Position numbers and translations under genes: made by a program. Shown here piece after piece: positions 54,831 through 64,000 of a DNA stretch of 64,000 bases. The notes beneath the pieces were generated by a model that worked only from the letters and a program-made list of their open reading frames with translations, did not search any database and had not been told where the DNA came from. This DNA is from Heracleum sosnowskyi (Eukaryota > Streptophyta > Magnoliopsida > Apiales > Apiaceae). The stretch lies in NCBI GenBank assembly GCA_030848705.1, contig JAUIZM010000012.1, forward strand, positions 2,537,001 to 2,601,000, in the 5' to 3' direction. Numbering within the stretch: position 1 is the first letter of the stretch; every line of letters starts with the position of its first letter.

Positions 54831-55241
54831 GCTTTAAATTTTGAAAAATATTATGGAGAAGACGAGGGCGTTGAGGTGGGGCTCTCAAATCGCCTCGATC
54901 AATTTCTATAATTTTCTCGAATTTTTAAATAGTTAAAAATGAAATATTAGATTAATTCTCATTTTTCTTCTCACTTATGGAGGACACTGAATAAATTATG
55001 TTAAAATTCTCATAAACGTTCTCTGCTAATTCAATTTCTATACTAATTTCTTTCTTACTATTTTTCTCAAGGAAGGAATCAAAATATCCTCTATTAATAT
55101 TCTCCTAAACTTTCTCCCTGAGTCCAATTTATTTACTATTTCCTTCCTGATATCTTCTAATTAAAGAAACTAAGTATACTAGATTAATATTCTCCTAAAT
55201 TTACTCTATGAGTCAAATTTATGTACTAATTTCTTCGTAGC

Positions 55242-55473
55242 TGTGACAACCCGGGTCAAATCCCGAGTGTTTTTCGAAAATCGGGTCAAGTCCTGATTCC
55301 GAGTCCGAATAAGCCGAAGCCTACTGGCCCAAACACAACCAACTTGGATAACGCCTAGCCCACCACAGGCCCCCAAAAGATCATGATTTGTTGGTGCTAA
55401 TTAGTAGTAGTACTTTGCCTTATAAACTTAACAGAAGTCCCAAATCTCCTCGATGTGGGACATGGGTGTTACA
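55242..55473 (+). mobile_element. Solo LTR / TRIM-type element
   Basis: A 232-bp element starts TGTGACAACCCGGGTC and ends CGATGTGGGACATGGGTGTTACA-like (TG...CA), flanked by a perfect 5-bp duplication GTAGC (55237-55241, 55474-55478). Contains a TATA-like CCTTATAAACTTA. The terminal pattern is that of a small plant LTR reduced by unequal recombination. It sits inside the Helitron-family block. Confidence 0.85.
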
Positions 55474-55635
55474 GTAGCTATCTTTTAACAGAGGAAAATA
55501 ATAAAATGAACAATTTGAGAGGTGTCATACGATTTGAGAGGCGTCACGTCGCAGCCCCAATCTTCTCCTTTATATAACTACGGTGATGTGTCGCCTCTCA
55601 AATTGCCTTTATTTATTTTTTTAATTTTCTAAAAA

Positions 55636-55705
55636 TCAATATACTTATATAAAGGAGAAGACGAGGGCGGTGATGTGGCGCCTCTCAAATCGCTTCGATC
55701 TATTT
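55636..55705 (+). mobile_element. Additional Helitron 5' terminus
   Basis: TCAATATACTTATATAAAGG after A, followed by GAGAAGACGAGGGCGGTGAT and GTGGCGCCTCTCAAATCGC. It is the same start as at 25292 and 56117, and a decayed copy begins near 54850. Confidence 0.6.
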
Positions 55706-56116
55706 TTCTAATTTTCTCAAATTTTTTAAAAATTAATGTCAAAAATTCGAAAATATCTCAATTGATTTTAAAATCTTTACTAATGGAGGAAACTAAATAT
55801 ACAATTCTAATATTCTTGTCTTCAAGATCTTTATTAATGGAGAAAACTAATTATACAATTCTAATATTCTTGCCCTTAAAATCTGTACTAATTGATGAAA
55901 CTAAATTTACAATTTTAATAGTCTCATAAATTATTTTATTTGAAAATATCTTAATTGCCTTTAAAATTTTTACTAATGTAAGAAAGTAATATACAGTTTT
56001 AATATTCTTGCCTTTATAATATTAGATAAATTCTCAATTTCCTTTTTACTATTTTCTAACGGAGGAAACTAAATATAGTATGTTAATATTATCATAAACG
56101 CTCTCTATTGATCCAA

Positions 56117-56186
56117 TCAATATACTTATATAAAGGAGAAGACGAGGGCGGTGATGTGGCGCCTCTCAAATCGCTTCGATCTATAC
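56117..56186 (+). mobile_element. Additional Helitron 5' terminus, possibly the true start of the copy ending at 57511
   Basis: Near-identical over about 70 bases to 55636-55705. With the 3' end at 57511 it would make a 1.4-kb Helitron, a plausible size. Confidence 0.6.
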
Positions 56187-57480
56187 TTCTATAAATATAG
56201 TTTTCAAATTAGTTACCTAATTGAGTTATTTTTGAAATGAGCGATTAATTTGATACATTTGAACCAAATGAGTGATGACTTTGATAATTATCCCTTTCTT
56301 TAATACTATCTTTCAAGAAAGAAAGTTAAATATGTTATGTTATGTTAAAAATGGTTTGCTTGACTGTCAAAAAAAATTAAATCTTTAAATGGAGGAAACT
56401 AAGTATATTATATTAATATTCTTCAATAGCTACTCCATGAGTCCAATTTATTTACTAATTTTTATTTAATATTTTTTAATCGAGGAAAATAAAAAAGAAA
56501 ACGATTTGTGAGGTGCCAGACGATTTGAGTAGAAAATATATAAACTGGCTTTTAAATCTTTAGTAAGTGAAATATTAATTAACTTATATTCTCCTAAACT
56601 TTTTTCTTAAGTTAAATTACTATCTTAATATTGTCCTAAAATTTATCATCAAGTCAAGTTACCATGTTGATATTTTCTTAAACTTTCTTTTGAACTTAAA
56701 GTTATCATTTTAATATTCTCATATTTTTTTTCTTAAATTTCTAAAATTTATCTTGAAATCATATTATCATCTTTACATTCTCCAAAAAAAATTATTAGAA
56801 ATTATGCTTTCATAATTTTTTTTTGTAAAAAAACTCACGTTTAATTTATCTATATGATTTACATATACATTAAAAATCATTTTTTTAAAATTTTTACCTT
56901 CTAATTATGTAGAAGATAAAACTTACAGAAAATGCAAATTTATATATAATAAAATAAAATAGAGGAGCTTTATTTTATTTTTATTTATTTTCTCGAGTAC
57001 CTATATTTTAAACAATAAAAATTTGAATTTTGAAAAAAATTTGAATTTTTTTATGATATAATAAAAATTGATTAATAGATGATCTAATTGATTAAGTAAT
57101 TAGTTTATTTTATGTTCAATTTGGTAACACCGAGAAAGCGGGTCGGTGAGTGAAAACATGTTTAACGAGAGAGCGATTCATTAGAAGGAGCATATTATAT
57201 CCTAGAATTTAATATTTATGTATTATGTATTTTTAAATAGAAGTAGCAATATAAAGTTTTAGAAAAATAAAGTGATTAATATACTAATATTTGATATAAT
57301 ATTAAAATAATGAAATATATTAAACAATTGTCCTTTTCTATAATTTTTCAAAATTTCGGTAATGAACAACACTAAACAGAGAATTTAAAAGAAATCTTAA
57401 TTTCATGTTTTAAATATAATTTTGTTTAAACACATATTTTTTAGAATAATTTTTAGAAAAATTAGGAGAAATTATTATAA

Positions 57481-57511
57481 AGCCGCTGCGAAGCGCGGCT
57501 TAGTAAACTAC
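57481..57511 (+). other. Helitron 3' terminal hairpin
   Basis: Stem AGCCGC/GCGGCT with loop TGCGAAGC, then TAGTAAA and CTAC, followed by T. The consensus end would be CTAG. Confidence 0.65.
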
Positions 57512-57696
57512 TGTAGTTATATTCATAGAACACAATCACATTTATTAAATATTAATTTATAAAGAATTTATACTGATATTTTTATTTAAATTAATATGAC
57601 GTCAGAAATGAGATTAAAAATATAGGACAAAACACAAATGTTAGCCGGACCATAAATCCTGGCATCACCGCCACACAGCGCAGTTCACCGGAAATC

Positions 57697-57845
57697 ATGA
57701 GAATGAAAAATTGTTCTAACTTACTCAAACTCATCCCCTCTCGTCTTCACCTTCATCGCTTTCTCTCCACTTCACAACCTTTTAACCCCCCGCCTTTTCT
57801 CCCTCAGCGGAGGGTTGTTGTCACCGGTATCTCTCTCTCTCTCCC

Positions 57846-57888
<43 letters not shown>

Positions 57889-57998
57889 CCCCCCCTCCCT
57901 CACCTCTCTCACACACACTCACTCTCTCTCTCTCTCACACACACAAACACACACTCTATCTCCCTCTCCCTCATCTCTCCCCACTCTGTTTCCCACTC

Positions 57999-58048
<50 letters not shown>

Positions 58049-60063
58049 ACTCTGTATGCATAACACATTGGTACTATTAAATACATATATGCGTGTAAAT
58101 GAATTGCAGGTATAGGAATGGTTACCCCACTTGGGTGCGGCGTGGAGACGACATGGAAGAGATTGATAAAGGGGGAATGCGGAATTAGGGCCTTAACTCC
58201 TGAAGATTTGAAAATGAGTGCATTTGATGAAAGCACTAGGTTGCATACATTTGATCAGTTAACTTCTAAAGTTGCTGCTCTTGTTCCTTGTGGTACTAAT
58301 CTTGGGGAATTCGATGAGCAACTCTGGCTCAATTCCAAGGTTGCCCTTTTCTTTTGTTTCTAAATTAGTGTGTCTATGTTATGTATGAATTTGAATATGA
58401 GTGCATTTGATGAAAGTACTGGATTTTAATGGAAGCTAAGAACTCATTGGAACCATTTGTTATTGATAAGCTAATGGTTTAGTGATTTGTCCTATTGTGA
58501 CTTGGTAATTTGTAGGCTATCAACAATTATGCGTTTTATGTTTCTGTTTTACTTTGTATTACAAAGAAGCATGAAACAATGGCTTTGATTGATTCTGCAA
58601 ATCAAAGGGTCTTTTTTTTTACTTATACTTGTAGTCGATAATGCTCATTTACTAGTATATATGTTGCTTCTTTTCCTGCTTTAATGGTGGGGCGATGACT
58701 GATGTGAATAAATGATATGCTTTTTATAGAGTCTGGTATTACATTGCTTCATGTGTATCTATTGCTAAGGAGACATTTTTCGACAGGATCATAGGTCGAT
58801 GTCAAGATTTATTGCTTATGCATTATGTGCAGCTGATGAAGCTCTTAGAGATGCAAATTGGTTGCCATCTGAGCAGGAGGACAAGGAGAAAACTGTAAAT
58901 GTCTAATTTGTTTTTCATATTAGAGAATACATTTTTTTGTTATACAATACAATTTAATGCGTATTAATGTTTAAGTTGAACTTAATCAGGGAGTTTCGAT
59001 TGGTGGGGGAATTGGAAGCATAAGTGATATTCTGGATGCATCTCAAATGATTTGCGAAAAGGTTGGATTTTTACCATGCTTATATTTATTTGTTGGGTTT
59101 TAAGCACCTGTGTGTTTAAGAGGAAGTTAATTTTATCATCGTGATGCATCTGCTTTCTCCTTGACCATGATATACAAAGTTTGTAACCCTTAGCCAAGGA
59201 TTATTTTTTGGTAATGGAACGAGTGAAATTATTTTACAATAACAAATTATGCTCTTTATGCGCAGCGCCTTCGCCGGCTAAGCCCGTTTTTCATCCCACG
59301 AATACTGATCAACATGGCAGCTGGTCATGTGAGCATGAAGTATGGATTCCAGGTGTGTTTACTACATCATTCACTAGAATCCCTGACATTTTTTTAGAAT
59401 CATACATCTCATTCATCATTTGATTATCTATAGATTTGATACATTTTTTTAGTAAAATGTGGGGACTGTTCAATTCTCTTTTGTATTTAGGGTGTTGTTG
59501 GATTTTCTAGTGTTGATCTTGATTATAGGGACCAAACCATGCTGCAGTGACAGCTTGTGCTACTGGAGCAAATTCTATCGGCGATGCTGCAAGAATGATT
59601 CAATTTGGAGATGCTGACGTTATGGTGGCAGGAGGAACAGAAGCCAGCATGGATGCCTTATCTATTGCAGGTTTTTGCAGGTAACCTCATTGTTTATTCC
59701 GTGTACTTCATATCTGTATGGTACTTTCTATAGACTTGGTGCTGCCTAAAATTTGAGATTAGGACCTTCAATTAGTGACTAGTCGCTAATAGAAGCTATA
59801 AATACTAGTCTACGTGTTTGTGTACTGTGAAGTGTTTGGACATGAAGCAGTACACTGGTGAAATATGTACATTTTCATGTTGGGATCATTGGAGTCTTAG
59901 TCTGCAAAACAGAGCTTTAGATAAAATTTCAAGGATTAAAGACACAACTAATTCTTTTTTCTCTCATTCGGTCCGTATTTTGTAATTATAAGCCACCCGT
60001 CCTATACCAATGAAGTGCACGATCAGTCCGAGACAAGGTTGCACACCATTAGTCGTTACCAGA

Positions 60064-60098
<35 letters not shown>

Positions 60099-63054
60099 AG
60101 GATTCAAATTGTTTAGTTGACTTATATCCCAACTATGCTGATTTTTTGAAGATATCCTGAAATGATCTATGAGTATGACATTATATATATAATCCTGTTC
60201 ATGTGTGAAAAAAGTGAAGTGAATATATGCAGCTGAGAATTAAGTCCTCCAAGCAATACTCTTAAGGGTGCTCATATTATTTGAGAAACACAGGAATATA
60301 AGAAAAGGGAAACATACTGAAAACAGTGGGTTCTAGTTCACGCAGTTTATAGTAATGTAATTACTTTGTATACCTTAGGCTATTTAATTATGTTTGTTGA
60401 TACTAAATCTATTGCAGGTTAAGAGCTTTGACTACAAAGTACAATTCTTCCCCTCAAGAATCCTCACGGCCTTTTGATTGTGACAGAGATGGATTTGTGT
60501 AAGTGAAGAATTGTGATCTGGGAAAACAGTTTATCAGATCTCGAAGCTGTAACATTACACTGATCTTCAATTAAAATATTTATCTTATTTCAGAATAGGT
60601 GAAGGTTCTGGTATCCTGGTGTTGGAGGTAAGTGGAGTCACTATAGACTTTAGTCTACGGTAACACCGTATTAGAATCTGTCTCCTCTTTAAAAACCAAT
60701 GTGATGAAACAGTCACAATTGTAGACAGTCCACACATTAATTATGTTTAGTTTCTGTATCATCTTATTTAACTATTGGTGTTCGTGAATACCCGTTGAAC
60801 CTTTCTTCCTTTTTCTAAAATTATAGTTCTTCTACTTTTTAAATCTTATAACTTTTAAAGGAAATGGAGCATGCAAAGAATCGAGGAGCCAATATATATG
60901 CAGAGTTTCGCGGTTACGGAATGTCAGGTTTGCCATTACCGCGGCTGATAATATCTGTAAATATCTGTTTCATGTACTGAATAAACTGGCCTTCTCTTAG
61001 GGGATGCATATCACATCACTCAACCACAATCTGACGGAAAAGGTGCTATATTGGCAATGACGCGTGCTTTACAACAGGTAATAACTTTACATTATTGTTT
61101 GCTGGCCCAACAGTCATAAATAGATCCAAAACATATAGTAAAATTGCCTAATATTAATCAGGAATGACGATATCAGTTAATTTTGAATGGGTAAGTCCTG
61201 TGATCATACTCCCTGCGGGCTAGCTCAAATCAATGTTTCTGTAGCTTGGTATTCTCGACCTTTACAATTTTCTCCCTCGTAACAAATTGTACCAGTAGAC
61301 TATATCCAAAGGTCGCTAATTGACCATTCATTGAATACATGATGCATAAAAATAATACTACCGATGGCTTCTCAGCATAATAAAATGCCCCTCATATGCA
61401 ATCAGTTGCAGTGGTTGACTTCAACCACTGGAACTTTCATATTCACTGGAACTTTCATATTTTTAAGTAATAATATGTTCACTAAAAATTGATTAAGGAC
61501 ACACTCTTAGTTAAGTATCAAATGTCGTATTATCTTACAGATTTTTATGTCTAATGAAGGATGCAATACTGCAGTCTCATTTTAAATCTAGTAGATGACC
61601 ACAGGCACTGCAGAAACATTTTAATTTAATTTAATTTTCTGTTCTTTCTTCCCTTTCAGTCCGGGGAAGTATATTTTGTGCACTAAAGCATATTTTTTTG
61701 CATGTGAATGGCAGTCTGGCTTCCGTCCTGATCAGGTGGATTATATAAATGCCCATGCTACATCTACACCTCTAGGTAATTTAATCCGCTCTTAAAACAT
61801 TACGGCATTGTAGTACTTCCTCGTCCAAATTTAATTGTATTTCTTGTACTAAATTCAAACTTAACATGCTTTTTTTGCCAATTCGTGTGACCAGGTGATA
61901 TGGTGGAAGCCAAAGCAATTAAATCCGTGTTTTCAAATTGTGTGGCATCTGGTGATCTGGCCTTGTCCTCAACCAAGGTATTTCCACTGTGGTAGTGTTT
62001 CACTTAAGTCATAGGTGTAATTTAAATCTTCTTCGTTATCGTCGTGTTAATGTCATCCATTATCATACTTCAATTCATCTAACTTTTCTGTACCGCTGTC
62101 GGAAATTTTATAATTTTTCTGCAAAATATCATTTGGTGTTCCATCAATTTGAAAGATCAAAAGTATAAAGGCCAAATAGAAAATAGGAGGCATTGATTGA
62201 AGAGTCAATTTAGTGGAGTAGCTTATACATGAGCATAGTTACATTTGTAAGGAATATATGTATAGCTGTCTACATTCTAATTTTCATCTTATAACTGTTT
62301 GATTGTTTCTGGTATTAAAGCTAATATCCGTTGTTGCTCAGGGTGCTATCGGTCATCTCCTTGGAGCAGCTGGAGCCGTGGAAGCAATTTTTGCAATTCT
62401 GGCCATACACCATGTGAGTTTATCTGTTCTTTACTTTCAAAGTTCATATTTTGATATATTTTCTTCAGCCTAAGGTTCTCATTTAGCTCCGCATTTAGGA
62501 AGGTAGTACATCATGTCATCATTACAATTATCTGCTATTTGAAGAGGCAGTTTTAGTTACTAGGATATTAAGAACTTAGGCGTAACTTTCTGCTAGTGAT
62601 ATTGCTTGGGGAATCTCCTACCTTTTATTATGAAAAAGTAACATTGGAGTTGGTCAATTAGGCTCTAGAGTTTAGACAATATGGTAATTGGCTGATTAAG
62701 ATCAACTTTACTTGACAACCCCCCATCACATTACATGGTTAATATGCTGCACAACAAGTGCCTGCAATAAGAAAAGATAACTAAAAAAATCCTACTAGCT
62801 GAAATTGATCATTCTGCTCTTAGCAATTCGATCATCTACTTATTCTTAATGTCATTTTCAACCTTAAGTTGTTTCCTATCTTGTTGCAGGGAATTGCTCC
62901 TTTAAACCTTAATCTCAGCAAACCGGATCCCATATTTAGTGATGGTTTCATGCCATTGGCTGTTTCAACTGAAATGCCTATTAAAGCAGCGATGTCAAAC
63001 TCTTTTGGCTTTGGAGGAACAAATGCATCTCTTCTGTTTGCATCCACCGCCTAA
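57697..63054 (+). CDS. KAS: Mitochondrial beta-ketoacyl-ACP synthase (mtKAS), 14 exons
   Basis: Exons: 57697-57826, 58110-58339, 58787-58894, 58990-59061, 59266-59352, 59529-59680, 60418-60498, 60594-60627, 60861-60927, 61001-61077, 61715-61775, 61895-61977, 62342-62413, 62890-63054; 472 residues, phase closed throughout. An Arg/Leu/Ser-rich, acid-free N-terminus (about residues 1-35) fits a mitochondrial transit peptide. The condensing-enzyme fold begins RRVVVTGIGMVTPLG. The catalytic set is complete: Cys219 in TACATG, His360 in NAHATSTPLGD, Lys394 and His399 in STKGAIGH; the spacing matches KAS II-type enzymes. It condenses acyl-ACP with malonyl-ACP in mitochondrial fatty acid synthesis, which supplies octanoyl-ACP for lipoic acid. 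Arabidopsis mtKAS is At2g04540 as I recall, next to IBR5. Intron 1 opens with a long CT microsatellite. Confidence 0.95.
57829..58046 (+). repeat. CT/CA microsatellite in mtKAS intron 1
   Basis: Nearly pure pyrimidine: several (CT)n runs, a C-run and short CACACA segments fill the intron from two bases after the donor GT. A plus-strand pyrimidine run this long may affect splicing and will vary between individuals. Frames reading Ser-Leu repeats here are artefacts. Confidence 0.95.
60067..60094 (+). repeat. (TG)14 microsatellite in mtKAS intron 6
   Basis: Uninterrupted TG dinucleotide repeat of 28 bases. Confidence 0.95.
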
Positions 63055-64000
63055 ATAGATGAACAGGTGAGCATCAATCTTTCAATAGGGGAATCCAGTC
63101 CAGATACTCGTCAGATTAACATCTGCACTGATATTTACGGATAGAATAACTCTTTTCCAGCATCAGCAGAACCAAAGTCCTCAGTTTTGACAGTGTTGTA
63201 ATTTCACAACTCCCAGTTAGTGGGAGTTGATTGTAACATTAATTTTTGAGTCTCTTGTGCCAGGGAGATTATGGAAAAACTCCAGTCAAATATTTAATTT
63301 TACAAAGTGGAAAAAGAAAATCAAGTTAGTCTAACTGTCCGATGATTGTATCTATAGCTTTAAGTCTTTAACAATCTGAGTGTGTCTTCATTATTAATTT
63401 ATCAGCTGTGATTCTTTGAACTCAACTGCTTACAAGTATATTTAAGAAACTGCTACCATGTACAACAGTATCTTTTATACCTTGTCCAGGGAATGCTAAC
63501 ACTAGATATGAGCTAAGAGGTGTTTGATACTTTGGTACATCTTCAGATCCATTTTTTTCCTTTGTCGCTCGTCGTTATCTATCCTCGGTCCATTCTTAAT
63601 ATAAGTAAAGCACACCTGGATTGGTTGAAGCTGTAGATTGGCTTTATATTTCTATGCAAATGTGGCTCTTATTAAAGTAATGTTGGCACAGTTAATGAAA
63701 GATTCAGTAGACAGTAGACACACTGCTCAACTCTTATTCCACTTATCCTTCAACTTTTCTGGGGGATAAAGCATGAAGCTCATTTCTCTATCCTTTTTCT
63801 TTTCCGATTAAAGAAGAGGAAGCAATGCATCTTGCACATAAGTTTGTTAATTAACACATAACACCCCTCCACCGCCTATATTTTTACCATTCCACTGCTG
63901 CTACCAAAAGTTATTATTCTGTTGATACCTTCTTCAAAACATGTTACAGATTTCTAACTATGCTTTAGAGAACCCTATTACATATAAATAAATTGGAAGA
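63055..64000. other. 3' UTR and 3' flank of mtKAS
   Basis: No further coding frame of note. Sequence directly after the stop (AGATGAACAG|GTGAGC) looks like a donor site, so an intron in the 3' UTR is possible. No terminal repeats or structured RNA were seen. Confidence 0.45.

Larger units (their letters stand above)
25292..57511 (+). mobile_element. Helitron-family block hosting the nested elements
   Basis: The left end reads TCAATATACTTATAAAGGAG after A. The right end has hairpin AGCCGC...GCGGCT (57481-57500) and, 11 bases on, CTAC followed by T, one base off the CTRR rule. Family-specific interior repeats (CTTTACTAATGGAGGAAACTAAATATACAATTT and variants) occur on both sides of the nested insertions: 25840-25960, 53460-54830 and 55770-56070. 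The same 5' terminus recurs at 55636 and 56117, so the right part is probably two or more overlapping copies rather than one clean element. There is no Rep/helicase frame. That a single original Helitron spans the whole interval is an inference. Confidence 0.5.

Noticed and set aside
57919..58236. Arg/Glu-repeat frame antisense to mtKAS and Ser-Leu repeat frames on the plus strand
   Set aside because: They are produced by translating the CT/GA microsatellite of intron 1.

Overview
This window is nuclear DNA from a flowering plant, most likely a eudicot. The genes have many short exons with GT-AG introns, intergenic DNA is AT-rich, and Stowaway, hAT, Helitron and Sirevirus-type Copia elements are present. 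I cannot name the species. All gene models below were spliced by eye; reading phase closes exactly across every junction.

Gene-rich left arm (1-22.2 kb). It holds an acid-lipase-type triacylglycerol lipase (58-2047, +), a two-thioredoxin-domain protein disulfide isomerase of the PDIL2/P5 type ending in KDEL (3314-9159, +), an uncharacterised single-exon plant gene (11436-11987, -), a GDSL esterase/lipase (13361-15070, -) and the dual-specificity phosphatase IBR5 (16114-19989, -). A second complete IBR5 first exon lies at 21958-22191. Small DNA elements (Stowaway and hAT MITEs) sit in introns and spacers.

Transposon block (22.3-57.5 kb). Three Helitron-like units come first, one carrying a hAT MITE. 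A larger Helitron-family block (25292-57511) follows. Inside it is a short Helitron (about 26083-53452) that may carry a captured exon. Inside that is a full-length Sirevirus-like Copia element on the + strand (26354-52403, 545-bp LTRs, target duplication GATAA). Inside that is a second full-length Sirevirus-like element on the - strand (33965-48027, 1350-bp LTRs, target duplication TACAC). Both retroelements have long open gag and pol frames and a third, 'envelope-position' ORF with one in-frame stop. LTR divergence (3 differences in 545 bp outside, 2 in 1350 bp inside) agrees with the nesting order and implies very recent insertions.

Right arm (57.7-64 kb). A 14-exon mitochondrial beta-ketoacyl-ACP synthase gene (57697-63054, +) is followed by its 3' flank.

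From memory, GDSL, IBR5 and mitochondrial KAS match the Arabidopsis run At2g04570/At2g04550/At2g04540. The transposon block therefore appears to have grown inside a once compact, divergent IBR5-KAS intergenic space. Items most worth a second look are the third ORFs, the element-specific dispersed short motifs, the splice-acceptor-like gag-pol junctions, and the duplicated IBR5 promoter plus first exon.
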